Source of the DNA: Cervus elaphus
Lineage: Eukaryota > Chordata > Mammalia > Artiodactyla > Cervidae
Reading direction: 5' to 3'
Length of the DNA stretch: 64,000 nucleotides
NCBI RefSeq assembly: GCF_910594005.1
Contig: NC_057845.1
Span: 1,674,001-1,738,000 of the forward strand
The notes beneath the pieces are model-generated. The model was not told the origin of the DNA. It saw only the letters and a program-made list of their open reading frames with translations, and made no database searches. A program made the translations under genes and the position numbers. This document shows, one piece after another, positions 23,863-35,791 of the stretch. The first letter of the stretch is position 1; every line of letters begins with the position of its first letter.

Positions 23863-24657
23863 TCAGGATCCCTCTAGCCTTGAAACAGTGTTCTTGGGGT
23901 TTCTCTGGAGTGCCATCAAGGAAATCAAGGCTCTTTTCATGTGTGATGTGCAACACGGAATTGCTCTGCGCGCAGTGCAGGGGAATCGGGCCTCATCTCG
24001 CGGCGAGGGGGAAGTCTCATGGTTTTTCTCGAGTTGTGGCGGGAACCTGGGGTATATTCTCGAGTTACGACGGGGATGGCCTTTCCACACACGTGTTTGT
24101 TCCGCGACGTCAGGACTCCTGCCTAGTTGCGAGGGACAACTCGAGATTCTCCTCGAGGCTTGGCAGGGCAATTGGGACGCCTCTCCAGCTGAGGCGGCAG
24201 ACCAAGGGTCCCTTTCCACGTGGACAGGAATCCTGGGACTCCTATCAAGTTTCACGAGGAGTCAGGCATCGTCTCCTTTGGCGGCACTGATCTCCGCGTA
24301 CCTCTGGAGTTTTCAAAGAATGTGAGGCCTCCGGTCGCGATGAGGTGGGGAAGTAGGTCTTACTCTGTGGTCTCCACAGGGGATTCAGACATCCTTTCAT
24401 CTTGGGAGATGCAAGACGAGCCTAGATTCAAGTCACTGCAGGGATATCCGGCCTTATTTCGCGTCAGGGCATCGCAGTGTCCATTCCACTTGAGGCCGCA
24501 AACTCAGGGTCCCTCTCACATACCTAGAGCTGAGAGAAGCTTCCTCTTGAGGTGCTTGTGGTAGGGTGGTATTCCTCTGGAGTCGAAGCCAGGGACTAAC
24601 CCCTCATCTCGAGTTGATTTTTGGTCCCCGGAGCTCTTTCGTGTTGCTACAGTGACC
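23863..24657 (+). repeat. Monomer M31, class A
   Basis: 795 bp; A markers with private ctgcgcgcag, cctagattcaag and gaagcttcctc (a HindIII site). Confidence 0.95.
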
Positions 24658-25453
24658 TCAGGATCCCTCTAGCCTTGAAACAGTGTTCTTGGGGTTTCTC
24701 TGGAATGCCATCAAGGAAATCACGGCTCCTTTCATGTGTGATGTGCAACACGGAATTGCTCTGCACGCAGTGCAGGGGAATCGGGCCTCATCTCGCAGCG
24801 AGGGGGAAGTCTCATGGTTTTTCTCGAGTTGCGGCGGGAACCTGGGGTATATTCTCGAGTTACGACGGGAATGGCCCTTCCACCCACGTGTTTGTTCAGC
24901 GACGTCAGGACTCCTGCCTAGTTGCGAGGGACAACTCGGGATTCTCCTCGAGGCTGGGCAGGGCAATTGGGACGCCTCTTCATCTGTGACGGTAGACCAA
25001 GCCTCCCTTTCCACGTGCGACAGGAATCCTGGGACTCCTCTCAAGTTTCACGAGTAGTCAGGCATCGTCTCCTTTGGAGGCACTGATCTCCGCGTACCTC
25101 TGGAGTTTTCAAAGGATGTGAGGCCTCCGGTCGCGATGAAATGGGGAACTAGGTCTTTCTCTGTGGTCTCCACAGGGGATTCAGACATCCTTTCATCTTG
25201 GGAGATGCAAAACGAGCCTGCATTCAAGTCACTGCAGGGATATCCGGCCTTATTTCGCGTCAGGGCATCACAGTGTCCATTCCACTTGAGGCCGCAAACT
25301 CAGGGTCCCTCTCACATAGCTAGAGCTGAGAGAAGCCTCCTCTTGAGGTGCTTGTGGTAAGGTGGTATTCCTCTGGAGTCGAAGCCAGGGACTAACCTCT
25401 CATCTCGAGTTGATTCTTGGTCCACGGAGCTCTTTCATGTTGCTACAGTGACC
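24658..25453 (+). repeat. Monomer M32, class B
   Basis: B markers, cgacgggaatgg, private gactcctctcaag and gcaaaacgagcc. The tail has gattcttgg and ctttcatgttg. Confidence 0.95.
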
Positions 25454-26247
25454 TCAGGATCCCTCTAGCCTTGAAACAGTGTTCTTGGGGTTTCTCTGGA
25501 GTGCCATCAAGGAAATCAAGGCTCCTTTCATGTGTGATGTGCAACACGGAATTGCTCTGCACGCAGTGCAGGGGAATCGGGCCTCATCTCACGGCGAGGG
25601 GGAAGTCTCATGGTTTTTCTCGAGTTGCGGCGGGAACCTGGGGTATATTCTCGAGTTACGACGGGGATGGCCCTTACACCCACATGTTTGTTCAGCAACG
25701 GCAGGACTCCTGCCTACTTGCGAGGGACAACTCGGGATTCTCCTCGAGGCTTGGCAGGGCAATTGGGATGCCTCTCCAGCTGAGGCGGGAGACCAAGGGT
25801 TCCTTTCCACGCGCCACAGTAATCCTGGGACTCCTATCAAGTTTGACGAGAAGTCAGGCATTGGCTCCTTTGGAGGCACTGATCTCCGCGTACCTCTGGA
25901 GTTTTCAAAGAATGTGAGGCCCCCGGTCCCGATGAGATGGGGAACTAGGTCTTTCTCTGTGGTCTCCGCAGGGGATTCAGACATCCTTTCATCTTGGGAG
26001 ATGCAAGACGAGCCTGCATTCAAGTCACTGCAGGGATATCCGGCCTTATTTCGAGTCAGGGCATCGCGGTGTCCATTCCACTTGAGGCCGCACTCAGGGT
26101 CCCTCTCACATAGCTAGAGCTGAGAGAAGCCTCCTCTTGAGGTGCTTGTGGTAAGGTGGTATTCCTCTGGAGTCGAAGCCAGGGACTAACCTCTCATCTC
26201 GAGTTGATTTTTGGTCCACGGAGCTCTTTCGTGTGGCTACAGTGACC
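25454..26247 (+). repeat. Monomer M33, hybrid D/F, 794 bp
   Basis: First 290 bp resemble M8 (ctcacggcg, cttacacccacatg, gcaacggcagg) with private cctacttgcg. From attgggatgcc it is F, including the shared two-base deletion ggccgcactcagg. Confidence 0.94.
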
Positions 26248-27040
26248 TCAGGATCCCTCTAGCCTTGAAACTGTTCTTGGGGTTTCTCTGGAGTGCCATC
26301 AAGGAAATCAAGGCTCTTTTCATGTGTGATGTGCAACACGGAATTGCTCTGCACGCAGTGCAGGGGAATCGGGCCTCATCTCGCGGCGAGGGGGAAGTCT
26401 CATGGTTTTTCTCGAGTTGTGGCGGGAACCTGGGGTATATTCTCGAGTTACGATGGGGATGGCCTTTCCACACACGTGTTTGTTCCGCGACGTCAGGACT
26501 CCTGCCTAGTTGCGAGGGACAACTCGAGATTCTCCTCGAGGCTTGGCAGGGCAATTGGGACGCCTCTCCAGCTGCGGCGGCAGACCAAGGGTCCCTTTCC
26601 ACGTGCACAGGAATCCTGGGACTCCTATCAAGTTTCACGAGGAGTCAGGCATCTTCTCCTTTGGAGGCACTGATCTCCGCGTACCTCTGGAGTTTTCAAA
26701 GGATGTGAGGCCTCCGGTCGCGATGAAATGGGGAACTAGGTCTTTCTCTGTGGTCTCCACAGGGGATTCAGACATCCTTTCATCTTGGGAGATGCAAGAC
26801 GAGCCTGCATTCAAGTCACTGCAGGGATATCCGGCCTTATTTCGCGTCAGGGCATTGCGGTGTCCATTCCACTTGAGGCCGCAAACTCAGGGTCCCTCTC
26901 TCATACCTCGAGCTGAGAGAAGCCTCCTCTTGAGGTGCTTGTGGTAAGGTGGTATTCCTCTGGAGTCGAAGCCAAGGACTAACCTCTCATCTCGAGTTGA
27001 TTTTTGGTCCACGGAGCTCTTTCGTGTGGCTACAGTGACC
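26248..27040 (+). repeat. Monomer M34, class A-prime, 793 bp
   Basis: As M22 but with a two-base deletion in the start landmark (ttgaaactgttc), cagctgcggcgg, ctctctcatacc and agccaaggac. Confidence 0.95.
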
Positions 27041-27835
27041 TCAGGATCCCTCTAGCCTTGAAACAGTGTTCTTGGGGTTTCTCTGGAGTGCCATCAAGGA
27101 AATCAAGGCTCTTTTCATGTGTGATGTGCAACACGGAATTGCTCTGCACGCAGTGCAGGGGAATCGGGCCTCATCTCGCGGCGAGGGGGAAGTCTCATGG
27201 TTTTTCTCGAGTTGTGGCGGGAACCTGGGGTATATTCTCGAGTTACGACGGGGATGGCCTTTCCACACACGTGTTTGTTCCGCGACGTCAGGACTCCTGC
27301 CTAGTTGCGAGGGACAACTCGAGATTCTCCTCGAGGCTTGGCAGGGCAATTGGGACGCCTCTCCAGCTGAGGCGGCAGACCAAGGGTCCCTTTCCACGTG
27401 GACAGGAATCCTGGGACTCCTATCAAGTTTCACGAGGAGTCAGGCATCGTCTCCTTTGGCGGCACTGATCTCCGCGTACCTCTGGAGTTTTCAAAGAATG
27501 TGAGGCCTCCGGTCGCGATGAGGTGGGGAAGTAGGTCTTACTCTGTGGTCTCCACAGGGGATTCAGACATCCTTTCATCTTGGGAGATGCAAGACGAGCC
27601 TACATTCAAGTCACTGCAGGGATATCCAGCCTTATTTCGCGTCAGGGCATCGCAGTGTCCATTCCACTTGAGGCCGCAAACTCAGGGTCCCTCTCACATA
27701 CCTAGAGCTGAGAGAAGCCTCCTCTTGAGGTGCTTGTGGTAGGGTGGTATTCCTCTGGAGTCGAAGCCAGGGACTAACCCCTCATCTCGAGTTGATTTTT
27801 GGTCCCCGGAGCTCTTTCGTGTTGCTACAGTGACC
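27041..27835 (+). repeat. Monomer M35, class A
   Basis: 795 bp; A markers with tttctcgagttg and acgacgggg, private atatccagcc, gtggtaggg and tggtccccgg at the end. Confidence 0.95.
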
Positions 27836-28630
27836 TCAGGATCCCTCTAGCCTTGAAACAGTGTTCTTGGGGTTTCTCTGGAATGCCATCAAGGAAATCA
27901 CGGCTCCTTTCATGTGTGATGTGCAACACGTAATTGCTCTGCACGCAGTGCAGGGGAATCGGGCCTCATCTCGCAGCGAGGGGGAAGTCTCATGGTTTTT
28001 CTCGAGTTGCGGCGGGAACCTGGGGTATATTCTCGAGTTACGACGGGAATGGCCCTTCCACCCACGTGTTTGTTCAGCGACGTCAGGACTCCTGCCTAGT
28101 TGCGAGGGACAACTCGGGATTCTCCTCGAGGCTGGGCAGGGCAATTGGGACGCCTCTTCATCTGTGACGGTAGACCAAGCCTCCCTTTCCACGTGCGACA
28201 GGAATCCTGGGACTCCTATCAAGTTTCACGAGTAGTCAGGCATCGTCTCCTTTGGAGGCACTGATCTCCGCGTACCTCTGGAGTTTTCAAAGGATGTGAG
28301 GCCTCCGGTCGCGATGAAATGGGAAATAGGTCTTTCTCTGTGGTCTCCACAGGGGATTCAGACATCCTTTCATCTTGGGAGATGCAAGACGAGCCTGCAT
28401 TCAAGTCACTGCAGGGATATCCGGCCTTATTTCGCGTCACGGCATCACAGTGTCCATTCCACTTGAGGCCGCAAACTCAGGGTCCCTCTCACATAGCTAG
28501 AGCTGAGAGAAGCCTCCTCTTGAGGTGCTTGTGGTAAGGTGGTATTCCTCTGGAGTCGAAGCCAGGGACTAACCTCTCATCTCGAGTTGATTCTTGGTCC
28601 ACGGAGCTCTTTCATGTTGCTACAGTGACC
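27836..28630 (+). repeat. Monomer M36, class B, 795 bp
   Basis: B markers with private cacgtaattgc, a one-base deletion plus change at atgggaaatagg, and cgtcacggcatc. Confidence 0.95.
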
Positions 28631-29426
28631 TCAGGATCCCTCTAGCCTTGAAACAGTGTTCTTGGGGTTTCTCTGGAGTGCCATCAAGGAAATCAAGGCT
28701 CCTTTCATGTGTGATGTGCAACACGGAATTGCTCTGCACGCAGTGTAGGGGAATCGGGCCTCATCTCGCGGCGAGGGGGAAGTCTCATGGTTTTTCTCGA
28801 GTTGCGGCGGGAACCGGGGCTATATTATCGAGTTACGATGCGTATGGCCCTTCCACCCACGTGTTTGTTCAGCGACGTCAGGACTCCTGCCTAGTTGCAA
28901 GGGACAACTCGGGATTCTCCTCGAGGCTTGGCAGGGCAATTGGGATGCCTCTCCAGCTGAGGCGGGAGACCAAGGGTTCCTTTCCACGCGCCACAGTAAT
29001 CCTGGGACTCCTATCAAGTTTGACGAGAAGTCAGGCATTGGCTCCTTTGGAGGCACTGATCTCCGCGTACCTCTGGAGTTTTCAAAGAATGTGAGGCCCC
29101 CGGTCCCGATGAGATGGGGAACTAGGTCTTTCTCTGTGGTCTCCGCTGGGGATTCAGACATCCTTTCATCTTGGGAGATGCAAGACGAGCCTGCATTCAA
29201 GTCACTGCAGGGATATCCGGCCTTATTTCGAGTCAGGGCATCGCGGTGTCCATTCCACTTGAGGCCGCAAACTCAGGGTCCCTCTCACATATCTAGAGCT
29301 GAGAGAAGCCTTCTCTTGAGGTGCTTGTGGTAAGGTGGTATTCCTCTGGAGTCGAAGTCAGGGACTAACCTCTCATCTCGAGTTGATTTGTGGTCCACGG
29401 AGCTCTTTCATGTTGCTACAGTGACC
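28631..29426 (+). repeat. Monomer M37, class F
   Basis: F markers with aaggctcc as in M28, ggtcccgatgag, and private tccgctgggg. Confidence 0.95.
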
Positions 29427-30222
29427 TCAGGATACCTCTAGCCTTGAAACAGTGTTCTTGGGGTTTCTCTGGAGTGCCATCAAGGAAATCAAGGCTCCTT
29501 TCATGTGTGATGTGCAACACGGAATTACTCTGCACACAGTGCAGGGGAATCGGGCCTCATCTCGCGGCGAGGGGGAAGTCTCATGGTTTTTCTCGAGTTG
29601 CGGCGGGAACCTGGGGTATATTCTCGAGTTACGACGGGGATGGCCCTTCCACACACGTGTTTGTTCAGCCACGTCAGGACTCCTGCCTAGTTGCGAGGGA
29701 CAACTCGGGATTCTCCTCGAGGCTTGGCAGGGCAATTGGGACGCCTCTCCAGCTGAGGCTGGAGACCAAGGGTCCCTTTCCACGTGCCACAGGAATCCTG
29801 GGACTCCTATCAAGTTTCACGAGGAGTCAGGCATCGTCTCTTTTGGAGGCACTGATCTCCGCATACCTCTGGAGTTTTCAAAGGATGTGAGGCCTCCGGT
29901 CGCGATGAGGTGGGGAACTAGGTCTTTCTCTGTGGTCTCCACAGGGGATTCAGACATCCTTTCATCTTGGGAGATGCAAGACGAGCCTGCATTCAAGTCA
30001 CTGCAGGGATATCCGGCCTTATTTCGCGTCAGGGCATCGCAGTGTCCATTCCACTTGAGGCCGCAAAATCAGGGTCCCTCTCACATACCTAGAGTTGAGA
30101 GAAGCCTCCTCTTGAGGTGCTTGTGGTAAGGTGGTATTCCTCTGGAGTCGAAGCCAGGGACTAACCTCTAATCTCGAGTTGATTTTTGGTCCACGGTGCT
30201 CTTTCGTGTTGCTACAGTGACC
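29427..30222 (+). repeat. Monomer M38, hybrid H/E
   Basis: As M29 (aggatacctc, cagccacg, E 3-prime end). Private ggaattactc, gctgaggctgg and cacggtgctc at the end. Confidence 0.94.
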
Positions 30223-31018
30223 TCAGGATCCCTCTAGCCTTGAAACAGTGTTCTTGGGGTTTCTCTGGAGTGCCATCAAGGAAATCAAGGCGCCTTTCAT
30301 GTGTGATGTGCAACACGGAATTGCTCTGCACGCAGTGTAGGGGAATCGGGCCTCATCTCGCGGCGAGGGGGAAGTCTCATGGTTTTTCTCGAGTTGCGGC
30401 GGGAACCGGGGCTATATTATCGAGTTACGATGCGTATGGCCCTTCCACCCACGTGTTTGTTCAGCGACGTCAGGACTCCTGCCTAGTTGCAAGGGACAAC
30501 TCGGGATTCTCCTCGAGGCTTGGCAGGGCAATTGGGATGCCTCTCCAGCTGAGGCGGGAGACCAAGGGTTCCTTTCCACGCGCCACAGTAATCCTGGGAC
30601 TCCTATCAAGTTTGACGAGAAGTCAGGCATTGGCTCCTTTGGAGGCACTGATCTCCGCGTACCTCTGGAGTTTTCAAAGAATGTGAGGCCCCCGGTCCCG
30701 ATGAGATGGGGAACTAGGTCTTTCTCTGTGGTCTCCGCAGGGGATTCAGACATCCTTTCATCTTGGGAGATGCAAGACGAGCCTGCATTCAAGTCACTGC
30801 AGGGATATCCGGCCTTATTTCGAGTCAGGGCATCGCGGTGTCCATTCCACTTGAGGCCGCAAACTCAGGGTCCCTCTCACATATCTAGAGCTGAGAGAAG
30901 CCTTCTCTTGAGGTGCTTGTGGTAAGGTGGTATTCCTCTGGAGTCGAAGTCAGGGACTAACCTCTCATCTCGAGTTGATTTGTGGTCCACGGAGCTCTTT
31001 CATGTTGCTGCAGTGACC
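30223..31018 (+). repeat. Monomer M39, class F
   Basis: F markers with aaggcgcc and ggtcccgatgag. Full-length at gccgcaaactc, unlike M30. Private tail gttgctgcagtg adds a PstI site. Confidence 0.95.
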
Positions 31019-31814
31019 TCAGGATACCTCTAGCCTTGAAACAGTGTTCTTGGGGTTTCTCTGGAGTGCCATCAAGGAAATCAAGGCTCCTTTCATGTGT
31101 GATGTGCAACACGGAATTGCTCTGCACACAGTGCAGGGGAATCGGGCCTCATCTCGCGGCGAGGGGGAAGTCTCATGGTTTTTCTCGAGTTGCGGCGGGA
31201 ACCTGGGGTATATTCTCGAGTTACGATGGGGATGGCCCTTCCACACACGTGTTTGTTCAGCGATGTCAGGACTCCTGCCTAGTTGCGAGGGACAACTCGG
31301 GATTCTCCTCGAGGGTTGGCAGGGCAATTGGGACGCCTCTCCAGCTGAGGCGGGAGACCAAGGGTCCATTTCCACGTGCCACAGGAATCCTGGGACTCCT
31401 ATCAAGTTTCACGAGGAGTCAGGCATCGTCTCCTTTGGAGGCACTGATGTCCGCGTACCTCTGGAGTTTTCAAAGGATGTGAGGCCTCCGGTCGCGATGA
31501 GGTGGGGAAGTAGGTCTTTCTCTGTGGTCTCCACAGGGGATTCAGACATCCTTTCGTCTTGGGAGATGCAAGGCGAGCCTGCATTCAAGTCACTGCTGGG
31601 ATATCCGGCCTTATTTCGAGTCAGGGCATAGCGGTGTCCATTCCACTTGAGGCCGCAAACTCAGGGTCCCTCTCACATACATAGAGCTGAGAGAAGCCTC
31701 CTCTTGAGGTGCTTGTGGTAAGGTGGTGTTCATCTGGATTCGAAGCCAGGGACTAACCTCTCATCTCGAGTTGATTTTTAGTCCATGGAGCTCTTTCGGG
31801 TTGCTACAGTGACC
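31019..31814 (+). repeat. Monomer M40, H start then unclassified
   Basis: H 5-prime end, then acgatggggatgg, gcgatgtcag, cgagggttgg, gtccatttcc, ctgatgtccg, gcaaggcgag, actgctggg and gggcatagcgg. It marks the right edge of the left-hand class family. Confidence 0.94.
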
Positions 31815-32607
31815 TCAGGATCCCTCTAGCCTTGAAACAGTGTTCTTGGGGTTTCTCTGGAGTGCCATCAAGGAAATCAAGGCTCCTTTCATGTGTGATG
31901 TGCAACACGGAATTGCTCTGCACGCAGGCAGGGGAATCGGGCCTCATTTGCGGCGAGGGGGAAGTCTCATGGTTTTTTTCGAGTTGCGATGGGAACCTGG
32001 GGTATATTCTCGAGTTACGACGGGGATGGCCCTTCCACACACGTGTTTGTTCAGCGATGTCAGGACTCCTGCCTAGTTGCAAGGGACAACTCGGGATTCT
32101 CCTCGAGGCTTGGCAGGGCAATTGGGACGCCTCTCCAGCTGAGGCGGGAGACCAATGGTCCCTTTCCACGTGCCACAGGAATCCTGGGACTCCTATCATG
32201 TTTCAGAGGAGTCAGGCTTCGTCTCCTTTGGAGTCTCTGATCTCCGCGTACCTCTGGAGTTTTCAAAGGATGAGAGGCCTCCGGTCGCGATGAGGTGGGA
32301 AACTAGGTCTTTCTCTGTGGTCTCCACAGGGGATTCAGACATCCTTTCGTCCTGGGAGATGCAAGACGAGCCTGCATTCAAGTCACTGCAGGGATATCCG
32401 GCCTTATTTCTAGTCAGGGCATCGCGGTGTCCATTCCACTTGAGGCCGCAAACTCAGGGTCCCTCTCACATACCTAGAGCTGAGAGAAGCCTCCTCTTGA
32501 GGTGCTTGTGGTAAGGTGGTATTCCTCTGGAGTCGAAGCCAGGGACTAACCTCTCATCTCCAGGTGATTTGTGGTCCACGGAGCTCTTTCGTGTTGCTAC
32601 AGTGACC
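31815..32607 (+). repeat. Monomer M41, degenerate, 793 bp
   Basis: Three separate one-base deletions: cacgcaggcagg, cctcatttgcgg and tttcagaggag. Also ttgcgatggg, gcgatgtcag, ggagtctctg and gatgagagg. It shares gcgatgtcag only with M40. Confidence 0.95.
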
Positions 32608-33403
32608 TCAGGATCCCTCTAGCCTTGAAACAGTGTTCTTGGGGTTTCTCTGGAGTGCCATCAAGGAAATCAAGGCTCCTTTCATGTGTGATGTACAACA
32701 CGGAATTGCTCTGCACACATTGCAGGGGAATCGGGCCTCATCTTGCGGCGAGGGGGAAGTCTCATGGTTTTTTTCGAGTTGCGGCGGGAACCTGGGGTAT
32801 ATTCTCGAGTTACGACGGGGATGGCCCTTCCAACCACGTGTTTGTTCAGCGACGTCAGGACTCCTGCCTAGCTGCAAGGGACAACTCGGGATTCTCCTCG
32901 AGGCTTGGCAGGGCAATTGGGACGCCTCTCCAGCTGAGGCGGGAGACCAAGGGTCCCTTTCCACGTGCCACAGGAATCCTTGGACTCCTATCAAGTTTCA
33001 TGAGGAGTCAGGCATCGTTTCCTTTGGAGGCACTGATCTCCGCGTACCTCTGGAGTTTTCAAAGAATGTGAGGCCTCCGGTCGCAATGAGGTGGGGAACT
33101 AGGTCTTTCTCTGTGGTATCCACAGGGGATTCAGACATCCTTTCGTCTTGGGAGATGCAAGACGAGCCTGCATTCAAGTCACTGCAGGGATATCCGGCAT
33201 TATTTCGCGTCAGGGCATCGCAGTGTCCATTCCACTTGAGGCCACAAACTCAGGGTCCCTCTCACATTCCTAGAGCTGAGAGAAGCCTCCTCTTGAGGTG
33301 CTTGTGGTAAGGTGGTATTCCTCTGGAGTCGAAGCCAGGGACTAACCTCTCATCTCGAGTTGATTTTTGGTCCACGGAGCACTTTCGTGTTGCTACAGTG
33401 ACC
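32608..33403 (+). repeat. Monomer M42, unclassified
   Basis: Private gatgtacaac (also M56), cacacattgc, catcttgcgg, cctagctgc, ccttggactcc, tttcatgagg and tcgcaatgag. The preceding tail has ctccaggtgattt. Confidence 0.95.
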
Positions 33404-34199
33404 TCAGGATCCCTCTAGACTTGAAACAGTGTTCTTGGGGTTTCTCTGGAGTGCCATCAAGGAAATCAAGGCTCCTTTCATGTGTGATGTGCAACACGGA
33501 ATTGCTCTGCACGCAGTGCAGGGGAATCGAGCCTCATCTCGCGGCGAGGAGGAAGTCTCATGGTTTTTCTAGAGTTGTGGCGGGAACCTGGGGTATATTC
33601 TCGAGTTACGACAGGGATGGCCCTTCCACCCACGTGTTTGTTCAGCAACGTCAGGACTCCTGCCTAGTTGCGAGGGACAACTCGGGATTCTCCTCGAGGC
33701 TTGGCAGGGCAATTGGGACGCCTCGCCAGCTGAGGCGGGAGACCAAGGGTCCCTTTCCACGTGCCACAGGAATCCTGGGACTCCTATCAAGTTTCACGAG
33801 GAGTCAGGCATCGTCTCCTTTGGAGGCACTGATCTCCGCGTACCTCTGGAGTTTTCAAAGGATGTGAGGCCTCCGGTCGCGATGAGGTGGGGAACTAGGT
33901 CTTTCTCTGTGGTCTGCACAGGGGATTCAGACATCCTTTCGTCTTGGGAGATGCAAGACGAGCCTGCATTCAAGTCACTGCAGGGATATCCGGCCTTATT
34001 TCGAGTCAGGCCATCGTGGTGTCTATTCGACTGGAGGCTGCAAACTCAGGGTCCCTCTCACATACCTAGAGCTGAGAGAAGCCTCCTCTTGAGGTGCTTG
34101 TCGTAAGGTGGTATTCCTCTGGAGTCGAAGCCAGGGACTAACCCCTCATCTCGAGTTGATTTTTGGTCCACGGAGCTCTTTCGTGTTGCTACAGTGACC
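33404..34199 (+). repeat. Monomer M43, unclassified, with M12 patch
   Basis: Private tctagacttg, gaggaggaag, ttctagagttg, cgacagggatgg, cctcgccag and gtctgcacagg. Near 34008 it carries the M12 cluster (ggccatcgtgg, ctattcgactgg, aggctgc). Confidence 0.95.
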
Positions 34200-34995
34200 T
34201 CAGGATCCCTCTAGCCTTCAAACAGTGTTCTTGGGGTTTCTCTGGAATGCCATCAAGGAAATCACGGCTCCTTTCATGTGTGATGTGCAACACGGAATTG
34301 CTCTGCACGCAGTGCAGGGGAATCGGGCCTCATCTCGCAGCGAGGGGGAAGTCTCATGATTTTTCTCGCGTTGCGGCAGGAACCTGGGCTCTATTATCGA
34401 GTTACGATGGGAATGGCCCATCCACCCACGTGATTGTTCAGCCACGTCAGGACTCCTGCCTAGTTGCGAGGGACAACTAGGGATTCTCCTCGAGGCTTGG
34501 CAGGGCAATTGGGACGCCTCTCCAGCTGAGGCGGGAGACCAAGGGTCCGTTTCCACGTGCCACAGGAATCCTGGGACTCCTATCAAGTTTCCCGAGGAGT
34601 CAGGCATCCTCTCCTTTGGAGGCACTGATCTCCGCGTACCTCTGGAGTTTTCAAAGGATGTGAGGCCTCCAGTCGCGATGAGGTGGGGAACTAGGTCTTT
34701 CTCTGTGGTCTCCACAGGGGATTCAGACATCCTTTCGTTTTGAGAGATGCAAGACGAACCTGCATTCAAGTCACTGCAGGGATATCCGGCCTTATTTCGA
34801 GTCAGGGCAACGCAGTGTCCATTCCACTTGAGGCCGCAAACTCAGGGTCCCTCTCACATACCTAGAGCTGAGAGAAGCCTCCTCTTGAGGTGCTTGTGGT
34901 AAGGTGGTATTCCTCTGGAGTCGAAGCCAGGGACTACCCTCTCATCTCGAGTTGATTTTTGGTCCACTGAGCTCTTTCTTGTTGCTACAGTGACC
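34200..34995 (+). repeat. Monomer M44, B start and F-like middle
   Basis: B start (ctggaatgcc, cacggctcc, cgcagcgag), then ctcgcgttgcggcagg and ctattatcgagttacgatg, resembling F. Private cgtgattg, caactaggg, tttcccgagg and gttttgagagatg. Confidence 0.93.
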
Positions 34996-35791
34996 TCAGG
35001 ATCCCTCTAGCCTTGAAAGAGTGTTCTTGGGGTTTCTCTGGAGTGCCATCAAGGAAATCAAGGCTCCTTTCATGTTTGATGTGCAACACGGAATTGCTCT
35101 GCATGCAGCGCAGGGGAATCGGGCCTCATCTCACGGCGAGGGGGAAGTCTCATGGTATTTCTCGAGTTGCGGCGGGAACCTGGGGTATATTCTCGAGTTA
35201 TGACGGGGATGGCCCTTCCACCCACGTGTTTCTTCAGCGACGTCACCACTTCTGCCTAGTTGCGAGGGACAACGCGGGATTCTCCTCGAGGCTTGACAGG
35301 GCAATTGGGATGCCTCTCCATCTGAGGCGGGAGACCAAGGGTCGCTTTCCACGTGCCACAGGAATCCTGGGACTCCTATCAATTTTCACGAGGAGTCAGG
35401 CATCGTCTCCTTTGGAGGCACTGATCTCCGCGTACCTCTGGAGTTTTCAAAGCATGTGAGGCCTCCGGTCGCGATGAGGTGGGGAACTAGGTCTTTCTCT
35501 GTTGTCTCCACAGGGGATTCAGACATCCTTTCCTCTTGGGAGATTCAAAACGAGCCTGCATTCAAGTCACTGCAGGGATATCCTGCCTTATTTCGAGTCA
35601 GGGCATTGCGGTGTCCTTTCCACTTGAGGCCAGAAACTCAGGGTCCCTCTCACATACCTATAGCTGAGAGAAGCCTCCTCTTGAGGTGCTTGTGGTAAGG
35701 TGGTATTCCTCTGGAGTCGAAGCCAGGGGCTAACCTCTCATCTCGAGTTGATTCTTGGTCCACGGAGCTCTTTCGTGTTGCTACAGTGACC
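34996..35791 (+). repeat. Monomer M45, class G
   Basis: G markers plus gaaagagtg, gcatgcagcgcag, gttatgacgg, gacaacgcggg, gcttgacagg, gggtcgctt, caaagcatgtg, gagattcaaaacg and aggccagaaac; private acctatagctg. Confidence 0.95.
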
